DNA of 9,413 nt from an uncultured Prevotellaceae bacterium (GTDB taxonomy: Bacteria; Bacteroidota; Bacteroidia; Bacteroidales; Bacteroidaceae): contig CAMZHP010000107.1 of the NCBI GenBank assembly GCA_947306845.1, positions 1 to 9,413 on the forward strand, in the 5' to 3' direction. The notes below the pieces were generated by a model. The model worked only from the letters and a program-made list of their open reading frames with translations. It searched no databases and had not been told where the DNA came from. Each line of letters starts with the position of its first letter. Position 1 is the first letter of the stretch. Below, piece after piece: positions 1-6,113 of this stretch. A program made the translations under genes and the position numbers.

Positions 1-1609
1 GGGCCACAATCTTCGCACCGATGGCCGCCTGGATGGCGATATCAAACTGCTGCCGTGGGATGAGTTCCTTGAGTTTCTCACACATGCGGCGACCGAATGC
101 TACAGCATTATCCTGGTGGGTGAGTGTGGACAGCGCGTCAACCGGCTCGCCATTGAGCAGGATATCGAGTTTGGCCAGTTTCGAAGGCCGGTATCCGCAT
201 ATATAGTAGTCGAACGAGGCGTAGCCTTTGGAGATGCTCTTCAGCTTGTCGTAGAAATCGATGACGATCTCGCCCAATGGCAGGTAGAACTTGATTTCCA
301 CCCTGTTGCCGCTGACAAACTCCTGACTGATGAGTTCACCCCGCTTGTCCAGACACAGCGTCATGATAGGACCGATGAAGTTGGTGGTGGTGATGACTGA
401 TGCCTTGATATAAGGTTCCTCGATATGGTCGATAAGCGTCTGCTCAGGCAGTCCCGAAGGATTGTGTACCTCCTTGCACCCACCCTGCTTGTCGTAGACC
501 ATGTACGACACATTGGGCACGGTGGTGATGACATCCATGTCGAACTCCCTGTCGAGCCTTTCCTGGATGATCTCCATGTGGAGCAGACCGAGGAAACCGC
601 AGCGGAATCCGAAGCCCAGTGCCACAGATGACTCTGGGAAGAACGACAATGAGGCGTCATTGAGTTGCAGCTTCTCCAGCGAGGAGCGGAGGTTCTCATA
701 GTCGGTAGGGTCGATGGGATAGACACCGGCGAACACCATGGGCTTGACCTCCTGGAAGCCTTCAATAGCCTTCTCGCAGGGTCTGGCCACATGGGTGATG
801 GTATCGCCCACCTTCACCTCCTTGGCATCCTTGATGCCGCTGATGATATAACCCACCTCGCCGGCATTGAGCCTGTCACGCGGGATCATGTCCATCTTGA
901 GCACACCCACCTCATCGGCATCATACTCCATGCCAGTGTTGAAGAACTTCACCTTGTCGCCTTTGCGGATGCTGCCGTTGGTGATCTTGAAATATGCGAT
1001 GATGCCGCGGAACGAGTTGAACACAGAGTCGAAAATCAGGGCCTGCAACGGTGCATTGGGATCACCCACGGGATGAGGGATGCGCTCCACCACCGCACGC
1101 AGGATCTCCTCGACACCCTCACCGGTCTTGCCTGATGCGCGAATGATGTCTTGTGGGTCACAACCCAGCAGTTCCACAATCTCATCCTCCACCTCGTCGG
1201 GCATGGCCTGTGGCATGTCTATCTTGTTGATGACAGGGATGATTTCCAAGTTATGGTCAATGGCCATATAGAGGTTGGAAATGGTCTGTGCCTGCACGCC
1301 CTGTGTGGCGTCCACCACGAGCAGCGCGCCCTCGCAGGCTGCTATGCTGCGCGACACCTCATAAGAGAAGTCCACGTGTCCTGGAGTATCAATGAGATTG
1401 AGGATATATTTCTTTCCATCCATCTCATACTCCATCTGGATGGCGTGACTCTTGATGGTAATGCCGCGCTCGCGCTCCAAGTCCATGTTGTCGAGCATCT
1501 GACCCTCTGTGATCTGAATGGTATGGGTATGCTCCAGCAAACGGTCAGCCAGCGTAGACTTACCATGGTCGATATGTGCGATAATGCAAAAATTTCTGAT
1601 GAGGTCCAT
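1..1609 (-). CDS. lepA: Translation elongation factor 4 (LepA), 3' end cut by window edge
   Basis: LepA/EF4 is a GTPase that binds the ribosome and acts on stalled or mistranslocated complexes. The start is the ATG at 1609-1607, giving [19 protein letters not shown], the usual LepA N-terminus. All GTPase motifs read directly: G1 AHIDHGKST (residues 11-19), the switch region ERERGIT (45-51), G3 DTPGH (74-78), G4 NKID (128-131) and a G5-like SGK (159-161). The frame stays open to base 1, about 536 codons. The last visible residues, AAIGAKIVA, match the point just before the basic C-terminal tail, so about 60 residues of a protein of about 595 lie outside the window. It has its own promoter in the gap upstream and is separated from the five-gene block before it. 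Identity is secure. Confidence 0.97.
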   Translation of the reverse strand, partial: MDLIRNFCIIAHIDHGKSTLADRLLEHTHTIQITEGQMLDNMDLERERGITIKSHAIQMEYEMDGKKYILNLIDTPGHVDFSYEVSRSIAACEGALLVVDATQGVQAQTISNLYMAIDHNLEIIPVINKIDMPQAMPDEVEDEIVELLGCDPQDIIRASGKTGEGVEEILRAVVERIPHPVGDPNAPLQALIFDSVFNSFRGIIAYFKITNGSIRKGDKVKFFNTGMEYDADEVGVLKMDMIPRDRLNAGEVGYIISGIKDAKEVKVGDTITHVARPCEKAIEGFQEVKPMVFAGVYPIDPTDYENLRSSLEKLQLNDASLSFFPESSVALGFGFRCGFLGLLHMEIIQERLDREFDMDVITTVPNVSYMVYDKQGGCKEVHNPSGLPEQTLIDHIEEPYIKASVITTTNFIGPIMTLCLDKRGELISQEFVSGNRVEIKFYLPLGEIVIDFYDKLKSISKGYASFDYYICGYRPSKLAKLDILLNGEPVDALSTLTHQDNAVAFGRRMCEKLKELIPRQQFDIAIQAAIGAKIVA

Positions 1610-1637
1610 TTCGTTTTCCGTAGATGATGCAAAAATA

Positions 1638-1671
1638 CAAAAATATGTCGGATTACGGGAGAAACCCAATA
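1638..1671 (-). promoter_or_regulatory. Bacteroides-type promoter for lepA
   Basis: Read on the minus strand, TATTTTTG at 1645-1638 fits the Bacteroidota -7 consensus TAnnTTTG, and TATTG at 1671-1667 lies 21 bases upstream as a -33-like element. A second copy of TATTTTTG follows directly at 1637-1630 but has no TTG at the right distance, so the first copy is preferred. Transcription would start about 20-25 bases before the lepA ATG, leaving a short leader with an A-rich segment (GGAAAACGAA) before the start. This is a consensus match only. Confidence 0.6.
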
Positions 1672-1675
1672 ACAA

Positions 1676-1693
1676 TTTGCATTTTTTTGCATT
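1676..1693. repeat. Two direct AATGCAAA copies just upstream of the lepA promoter
   Basis: AATGCAAA (minus strand) occurs at 1693-1686 and again at 1683-1676, a 10-base step, immediately upstream of the -33-like element. Spacing of one helical turn puts both copies on the same DNA face, which would suit an activator or A-tract upstream element. The copies lie in an A/T-run-rich stretch, so chance is possible. Confidence 0.3.
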
Positions 1694-1791
1694 CAGAACT
1701 GTTATTGTAGCACTTATAATCCGTTAACCAAAAATCAATGATGGATAATTCGTAATCATTCTTGGACATACATGAAAAATAAATATTTCAA

Positions 1792-1840
1792 CATATAATT
1801 ACCATGTAATCATCCATATAATTATTCAAAAACATGTAAA
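1792..1840. promoter_or_regulatory. Cluster of CATRTAAT motifs in the lepA upstream gap
   Basis: On the plus strand CATATAAT starts at 1792, CATGTAAT at 1803, CATATAAT at 1815 and a one-mismatch copy CATGTAAA at 1833. The first three are 11 and 12 bases apart. The ten-base string CATATAATTA is repeated exactly at 1792 and 1815. ATTAC-CAT-GTAAT at 1798-1810 is also a perfect short dyad. The cluster sits in noncoding AT-rich DNA between the five-gene block and lepA and could be an operator, but no known factor is recognised. Low-complexity AT sequence makes chance matches likelier. Confidence 0.3.
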
Positions 1841-1842
1841 AT

Positions 1843-1866
1843 CGCTGTATCTTTGTATCTCTGTGT
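1843..1866 (-). repeat. Three tandem 8-nt units downstream of the DUF1257-like gene
   Basis: On the minus strand ACACAGAG (1866-1859), ATACAAAG (1858-1851) and ATACAGCG (1850-1843) follow one another with no gap. They begin 19 bases after the stop codon of the preceding gene. Similar CACAGAGA-like runs occur in intergenic DNA of Bacteroidales. No hairpin of terminator type is seen here, so how transcription of the five-gene block ends is unclear. Confidence 0.5.
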
Positions 1867-1885
1867 TAAAAAATTTCGTGCCTCC

Positions 1886-2347
1886 TTACCCGACGGTGAG
1901 TGTGATCACAATGGAGTTGTCCTCCAATACCTCCTCGTTCTCCACCACCATATCTCCGGGCAGGTTGTTCATCACCCGCTCATAGGTATAGGTTTGCACG
2001 TTGCCATTGTATTCATTCTCAATATTGTCGAGCTCATCCATCAGGCATTGGATGTCGCCCAAGTCACCGATATCCATCACGAAAGGACCGTCGGCAGACA
2101 ACCGTCTGTAAACGATGGTAGCATCGTCCAGATGAGTGACGAAACAATCCTCTGCCTCCTGAATGACCGGAACACCATGCTCTTGCAAGGTCTTCAGCAG
2201 CAAATCAGCATTGTTGAATTCGGTCTCAAGGCAAATCCTCTCCTGCTGTTGCTGAGCGGCAGCGATTTGCTTTCTGGCTTTGGAGGGTGTAATGGCACTG
2301 GCAATCACCGAGATGGCCAAAGGTACGAGAATGGCTGATGCAGACAT
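1886..2347 (-). CDS. Ycf35/DUF1257-like protein with hydrophobic N-terminus
   Basis: A 153-residue protein of unknown biochemical role. Residues 1-20 (MSASAILVPLAISVIASAIT) form a hydrophobic stretch that could be a membrane anchor or uncleaved signal; a Gln-rich charged segment follows (28-37). From about residue 38 the pattern resembles DUF1257/Ycf35: an N-terminal segment with 'LLLKTLQEHGVPV' (49-61), a middle strand region, a helix 'CLMDELDNIENEY' (101-113), then YTYERV (120-125) and a final strand LEDNSIVITLTV (141-152), which mirrors the YAY...EDGSIRLVV end of Ycf35. It is the last gene of the five-gene block, 19 bases after the radical-SAM gene, and the start has AAAAAAT before it. Ycf35 and Ycf46 relatives being in one unit supports the call. 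The match is by eye and the N-terminal hydrophobic extension is not typical of Ycf35. Confidence 0.68.
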   Translation of the reverse strand: MSASAILVPLAISVIASAITPSKARKQIAAAQQQQERICLETEFNNADLLLKTLQEHGVPVIQEAEDCFVTHLDDATIVYRRLSADGPFVMDIGDLGDIQCLMDELDNIENEYNGNVQTYTYERVMNNLPGDMVVENEEVLEDNSIVITLTVG

Positions 2348-2352
2348 ATTTT

Positions 2353-2380
2353 TTAATTTTCAATTTTCAATCTTCAATCT
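2353..2380 (-). repeat. Heptad array across the stop of the radical-SAM gene
   Basis: On the minus strand four 7-nt units run without gaps: AGATTGA (2380-2374), AGATTGA (2373-2367), AAATTGA (2366-2360) and AAATTAA (2359-2353). The first two encode the last residues and TGA stop of the radical-SAM protein; the rest fills the gap up to six bases before the next start codon. The A-rich end may also help initiation of the next gene. Confidence 0.65.
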
Positions 2381-2963
2381 TACGTATGATCGTTTCCATC
2401 TCTCCCATGCCGTTGAGAGCGACAGTCCCATCCTTTCCGATTCTGATCTCAATCCTGTTGGGAGGGAAATCGCGCATGGTGTAGCGGTCGGTCAGGAAGA
2501 GGAAACGCTGGTTGGCCGAGCCCACGAGAGGTCGGCTGAAATCACGTTGCGCTTGCAGGTAAGGACCGTCGATGAGCACATCGGTATGACGTAGGGCGGT
2601 ATCGATGTCGGGATGCTTTTGAGCGAGCAGCTGCTCATGGGTAAAGCCTGTAAATACCACCGTGGACAAATGAGCCTCCCATGCCTGAGAGAGAAGTGCT
2701 GCCAAGGGCTCTGGTTGTTCAAAAGGCTCGCCACCGAGGATGGTGATGCCCTCCACCCTTTTGTCCTTCAAAGACAGCGCGATAATTTCCTCCGGATTCA
2801 ACAGTTGATGGGACTCATGACTCCAGGTCTTGGGGGAGAAGCAGCCCTCGCAATGCCGGCTGCAGCCCTGCAACCACACACAACTTCTCCATCCCGGACC
2901 CTCAGCATGCGTCAGGGGAAGGAAGCGGTGCACGTTAAGGCTACAGGTCGAGACTTCTGCCAT
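2367..2963 (-). CDS. Radical-SAM 4Fe-4S protein, activating-enzyme (NrdG/PflA-like) type
   Basis: A 198-residue radical-SAM protein. The cluster motif is C34-x3-C38-x2-C41 within QGCSRHCEGC, preceded by EGPGWRSCVW (21-30), the usual lead-in of activating-enzyme relatives, and followed by the SAM-binding GGEP (77-80). LIDGPY (130-134 region) and PLVGSANQRF (145-154) are also typical of the family. Such enzymes cleave S-adenosylmethionine to a 5'-deoxyadenosyl radical. The substrate here is unknown: no glycyl-radical enzyme lies in the window, so naming it nrdG is not justified. A C-terminal segment IEIRIGKDGTV (171-181) resembles the first strands of the DUF2997 protein encoded two genes upstream. 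Its start overlaps the end of the helix-hairpin-helix gene by 23 bases, implying coupled translation. The substrate may be another member of this block, which is inference. Confidence 0.88.
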   Translation of the reverse strand: MAEVSTCSLNVHRFLPLTHAEGPGWRSCVWLQGCSRHCEGCFSPKTWSHESHQLLNPEEIIALSLKDKRVEGITILGGEPFEQPEPLAALLSQAWEAHLSTVVFTGFTHEQLLAQKHPDIDTALRHTDVLIDGPYLQAQRDFSRPLVGSANQRFLFLTDRYTMRDFPPNRIEIRIGKDGTVALNGMGEMETIIRKIED

Positions 2964-3774
2964 GGTGCTCGGGGGGCGGTGTATCTTCTGGCTGCTGTGC
3001 CGAGCCTGACTCCGGTTTGGATTTCACCGGACCACACACCACCCTGTCTTGCAGTTGCACGAGGAAGTGAGGCTTCAGCTTCACCACTGAGGCAAACTCA
3101 TCGAACGAAGAAAAACCGCCATGCTCAAAGCGGTATTTCACGGCTTGCTTGGCCTCGATGATACCAATGCCAGGAAGGGCAGAGAGTTCGGTAAGCGAGC
3201 AGGAATTGACATCCACCACTGCAGCAGAGGATGCTGCTGATGTTGCTGCGGAAGCAGCCGTAGCTGCTGCCTTTCTTGGCTGCGAATTGACAGCAGTATG
3301 ATCGGGGCGCTCTGTTGCCGAGGGACTTTGCTGAGTGTTGCTTCTATCAGTGACTCTTGTCTGACGGTTGCGCCTAGCGTTATACTGAGATGCGAACTGT
3401 TGCGAACGGTTGGTGCTGGCATACCCCACTCCACTTTGACGCTGCTGCTCCTCATACAAGTCCTCACCGTCCTCGATGGCTCGCAGTTTTCTGAGATACT
3501 CACTCCGTGCCACAAAGGTATGGACAAAGCTGCCGACGAAATAAAACACCAGAAAAGCCTCAAATAGTTTGGAGTCCTTGTATTCCGAATCGATCAAAGT
3601 GAACACTATCAGCATACAAACCAGATAGATACCGCCCCAGATGAGCCAGGGACGATGACTGACCCTCTTGCCAATGATGAAGAAGCCCACGCATGGCATG
3701 AAGAGGAAGGTCCACAGCACCCATAGTGAGTGGGACAGTCCCCACAAGAAGCCTTTGTTTGAAGAACGACCCAT
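2941..3774 (-). CDS. Membrane-anchored ComEA-like helix-hairpin-helix protein
   Basis: A 277-residue protein. Three hydrophobic segments (about 8-35, 43-61 and 69-88) indicate an inner-membrane N-terminal part. A polar, Gln/Asn/Arg-rich linker (about 90-167) follows, then an Ala-rich run (169-186), then a helix-hairpin-helix domain of ComEA type at 187-247: VDVNSCSLTELSALPGIG with the PGIG hairpin at 201-204, and F..FDEF (221-227). The tail is Pro/Glu-rich. Such domains bind DNA non-specifically or mediate protein contacts. With three membrane passes, which side the domain faces cannot be read with certainty; DNA uptake is one option but no com genes are nearby. The start is 2 nt after the DUF2997 stop and the 3' end overlaps the radical-SAM gene by 23 nt, placing it firmly in the block. 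The specific role is unknown. Confidence 0.85.
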   Translation of the reverse strand: MGRSSNKGFLWGLSHSLWVLWTFLFMPCVGFFIIGKRVSHRPWLIWGGIYLVCMLIVFTLIDSEYKDSKLFEAFLVFYFVGSFVHTFVARSEYLRKLRAIEDGEDLYEEQQRQSGVGYASTNRSQQFASQYNARRNRQTRVTDRSNTQQSPSATERPDHTAVNSQPRKAAATAASAATSAASSAAVVDVNSCSLTELSALPGIGIIEAKQAVKYRFEHGGFSSFDEFASVVKLKPHFLVQLQDRVVCGPVKSKPESGSAQQPEDTPPPEHHGRSLDL

Positions 3775-3775
3775 C

Positions 3776-3796
3776 TTTATGAATTTTGATTGTTGA
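3776..3796 (-). repeat. Degenerate heptad array at the DUF2997 gene end
   Basis: On the minus strand TCAACAA (3796-3790), TCAAAAT (3789-3783) and TCATAAA (3782-3776) are three 7-nt units sharing TCA. They encode the Asn/Gln-rich last residues and the TAA stop of the DUF2997-type protein. The unit match is weaker than at the other sites, so this may be chance. Confidence 0.25.
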
Positions 3797-3992
3797 TATT
3801 GACGGTTTCAGAGGTTGTTTCCTCCACTTCCGCCTCATAATACTCACTGGTGAATTCAGAGTCCGTCACCTGGGCATCAAGCATCTGTTCCAGGGGTTGG
3901 AGATATTTCAGGCACTGTTTGCCCTTGATATTTTTCGTGACAGCCTCGATATGTCCGTCAGCGAAAATCCGGATTTGTATCTTTTTGGCCAT
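3777..3992 (-). CDS. DUF2997-type small protein
   Basis: A 71-residue protein of unknown function. The N-terminal half, KKIQIRIFADGHIEAVTKNI then KGKQCL (23-28), and the later LQPLEQML (31-38) and EYY (50-52) match the DUF2997 pattern: two strands around a DG turn, a KGxxC segment with one cysteine (C27), a helix, and a closing EYY. The last 18 or so residues are acidic then Asn/Gln-rich and look like a disordered tail. It starts 8 nt after the stop of the Ycf46-like AAA gene and ends 2 nt before the next gene. DUF2997, DUF1257 and Ycf46-type ATPases are, to my recollection, often neighbours, which supports both this call and a shared function. It could be an adaptor or substrate of the ATPase, or a substrate of the radical-SAM enzyme; both are inference. 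Confidence 0.8.
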   Translation of the reverse strand: MAKKIQIRIFADGHIEAVTKNIKGKQCLKYLQPLEQMLDAQVTDSEFTSEYYEAEVEETTSETVNINNQNS

Positions 3993-4000
3993 AACTCAGT

Positions 4001-5650
4001 TCAAAAATCAATCTTGCGCCCCGCCATGAACTGCTCCTTGATGTCGTTGCCACCAGAGAAGCCGCTCATACCATCGTCGTTGTCCTCAGAGGCAGAGACA
4101 GAAGCGCTCACAGCGTTCTCATTGGCCCACTTGCGAAGGCGTGTGAACTCATCCTTGCGCATCTGCCCCATCGGCACAATACGCTTGATGGTGCTCTCAA
4201 AGTCAGCCATCTCCATGTCAGCACTTGTATCGCCGTTCACTCTTCTGGAAAAAGCCTCTATCAGCGAGTCGCCCACCCAGGCTTCCAACTCTGCGCCAGC
4301 CAGTACGACATCCTTGCCGAAGGTCTTCTCACCGCTGAGGGTGGCAAGCTTGTCGAGGTCGAACTTTGCGAGGTCGCGTTTGAGTTTGGAGATATGGATT
4401 TCTAGGATTTTCTTCCGCTCCTCCCAGGAAGGGAAGTCAACGAAGAAAATCTCATCGAAGCGGCCTTTGCGCAGCAACTCCGGCGGCAGGCCGTTGATGT
4501 TGTTGGCCGTAGCGAAAACGAACACCGGGCTTTTCTTCTCTTGCATCCAGGTGAGCAAGGTGCCGAAGACACGGGTCGAGGTGCCTCCGTCGCCACCGCT
4601 TCCACCAGAACCCGACAGGCCCTTCTCGATCTCGTCAATCCACAGGATAGAGGGAGCCACCGCCTCTGCTGTCTTCAGCGCCAGACGGATGTTCTGCTCT
4701 GATGAGCCTACCAGTCCCTGGAAGATCTTTCCCATGTCGAGGCGCAGAAGCGGCATGTTCCATGCTGAAGCCACACACTTGGCAGTGAGCGACTTACCGC
4801 ATCCTGGCACACCCGTGAGGAGGACGCCCTTTGGAGGCTGCACACCAAACGCCTTGGCCTGGTCGTCGAAACAGTGGCTGCGCAGGTCGAGCCATTTTTT
4901 CAGTGTCTGCAGTCCACCGACATCGTCAAGGTTGAGGTTGGTGTCGACAAACTCCAGAATGCCTGTCTTTCGGATAATCTGTTTTTTCTCATTGACGATG
5001 GTCTTCAGGTCGGACTCATCCAGCCTGCGGTCGTTGACGAGTGAACGTGAGAGACAGTTTTCTATCTCCAGTTCTGTCAGTCCCAACGAGGCATCCACAT
5101 AACGCTCCAACAATTTGTCGTCGACATCTACCTTCACGCCACTTACATTGCGGTAGGGATTGATGAAATTGCGGATGACCTCACGCACCTCATCCTTGGT
5201 GGGAAGGGGGAAGTCGAGAATGGTGACCTCTTTCTGCAAGTCATTGCTGATCTCAAAGCTCGGAGCAATGATGATGCAGTTGCAATTGTATCCCCTGGTA
5301 CGGATGCTGATAGCGAAATCCTTCAACCTGCGGCGGTAGACAGCATTGGCCCTGTCGGTGAGGAAGCTGTGGGCATCGCAGAAGACGAAGAGGCTCTTGC
5401 TGCTGGGATCCTTTGCCTTGCTCTCGCAGAAGTCGATGGCAGCCCTCAGGTCCGCCGTCTTGGCATCCGCCAGTTTCCCGTTGAACCTGACACCCTCAGT
5501 GGAGTTCCATATATAAATATCATGGTGGATATCGGTTGCCACACTTTGCAACTCAGCCAGGACACGTTCCTCCTCGAAAGACTCTATCACCAGAACCGCA
5601 TATCGGGCTCTGATATACTCGGTAATTCTTTTCTTGCTTATCTCACTCAT
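4001..5650 (-). CDS. Ycf46-type AAA family ATPase
   Basis: A 549-residue classic AAA ATPase. The N-terminal part (1-220) begins RITEYIRARYAVLVIESFEEERVL-like, as in Ycf46, and contains a strand-like SLFVFCDAHSFL (86-97) that recalls a degenerate Walker B, so it may be an inactive AAA fold. The active module has Walker A GVPGCGKS (280-287), Walker B ILWIDE (335-340), sensor 1 ATANN (380-384) and the RKGRFDE arginine-finger region (394-400). RVFGTLLTWMQEK (360-372) is highly typical of Ycf46. The Gly/Ser-rich loop 345-357 is a likely mobile pore or substrate loop. No signal or membrane segment is seen, so it is cytosolic. Ycf46 proteins are known from plastids and cyanobacteria but also occur in other bacteria; their target is not established. 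It is the first gene of the five-gene block, 8 nt before the DUF2997 gene. Family assignment is firm, function is not. Confidence 0.93.
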   Translation of the reverse strand: MSEISKKRITEYIRARYAVLVIESFEEERVLAELQSVATDIHHDIYIWNSTEGVRFNGKLADAKTADLRAAIDFCESKAKDPSSKSLFVFCDAHSFLTDRANAVYRRRLKDFAISIRTRGYNCNCIIIAPSFEISNDLQKEVTILDFPLPTKDEVREVIRNFINPYRNVSGVKVDVDDKLLERYVDASLGLTELEIENCLSRSLVNDRRLDESDLKTIVNEKKQIIRKTGILEFVDTNLNLDDVGGLQTLKKWLDLRSHCFDDQAKAFGVQPPKGVLLTGVPGCGKSLTAKCVASAWNMPLLRLDMGKIFQGLVGSSEQNIRLALKTAEAVAPSILWIDEIEKGLSGSGGSGGDGGTSTRVFGTLLTWMQEKKSPVFVFATANNINGLPPELLRKGRFDEIFFVDFPSWEERKKILEIHISKLKRDLAKFDLDKLATLSGEKTFGKDVVLAGAELEAWVGDSLIEAFSRRVNGDTSADMEMADFESTIKRIVPMGQMRKDEFTRLRKWANENAVSASVSASEDNDDGMSGFSGGNDIKEQFMAGRKIDF

Positions 5651-5714
5651 ATCAGGTTGACAAATGGTTTAAACGATAATGGCAATAACGGCCAGCAGCA
5701 AAACAGTCAGACTA

Positions 5715-6113
5715 CTATTTGTAATCTTCAGGTCCAATGGTAGTGTCGTAGAGAATGAGGGATTTATCCTCATAGGAACGGGCTACAAAGCGGAAAGAAT
5801 AGCCCTCCTCCTTAAACCGTTTCTTGCTCATGTCATTTCTGACATCCTCTGTCAGCTGAGTCTTGATCATGTCTGCCTTCTCTATGGCTCGCTGCTGACT
5901 TGTTGAGTCGGTCTTGATGGAGAAATGATTGACCAATGTATGCGTCTGCTTGTCAAAGGTCATGCTGTCAAGGAAGGTGTTGTCGCTCACCTGTACAGGA
6001 CAGTATTTCTGGGTGTACTCATCCACCTCACGGGCGGCGCGGTCCTCCAAGGACTCCTGACATCCCACCATCATAGCGAGCATCAGGCATGAAATGGCGA
6101 TTTTTTTCATCAT
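5715..6113 (-). CDS. Small putative lipoprotein
   Basis: A 132-residue protein not recognised as a named family. It starts MMKKIAISCLMLAMMVGC: a basic start, a hydrophobic core and a lipobox-like MVGC with the acylated cysteine at 18. The residues after it (QESLED) are acidic, as in some surface-exposed Bacteroidota lipoproteins. The mature part is charged, mixed alpha/beta in appearance, with no catalytic motif seen. Either ATG of the double start (6113 or 6110) would serve. It lies 51 nt after the TSCPD gene and 64 nt before the AAA gene, so it could be co-transcribed with either group. It may or may not belong to the AAA system; an envelope lipoprotein next to a membrane-anchored block member is suggestive only. 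Confidence 0.8.
   Translation of the reverse strand: MMKKIAISCLMLAMMVGCQESLEDRAAREVDEYTQKYCPVQVSDNTFLDSMTFDKQTHTLVNHFSIKTDSTSQQRAIEKADMIKTQLTEDVRNDMSKKRFKEEGYSFRFVARSYEDKSLILYDTTIGPEDYK

Noticed and set aside
1610..1885. A small gene or structured RNA in the gap between the five-gene block and lepA
   Set aside because: No open frame of useful length with coding character and no long stem was found; the gap is AT-rich and explained by the promoter, motif cluster and 8-nt repeats.
1881..1888. TAAGGAGG on the minus strand at the end of the DUF1257-like gene as a ribosome-binding site
   Set aside because: No start codon follows at a usable distance and no open frame follows before lepA; it is formed by the stop codon and adjacent bases.
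1853..2338. A 161-codon plus-strand frame opposite the DUF1257-like gene
   Set aside because: It lies almost exactly opposite the minus-strand gene, has a His/Leu-rich composition typical of antisense frames, and shows no family features. The minus-strand gene fits the packed block.
2367..2963. Naming the radical-SAM gene nrdG
   Set aside because: The motifs fit the activating-enzyme group, but there is no anaerobic ribonucleotide reductase gene nearby and the neighbours are DUF2997/DUF1257/Ycf46 genes, so a specific name would over-claim.
3786..5102. A 438-codon open frame on the plus strand opposite the AAA gene
   Set aside because: Its product is Ser/Leu/Arg-rich with no recognisable domain, and it lies opposite a clearly conserved AAA ATPase, so it is a shadow of codon use on the minus strand.
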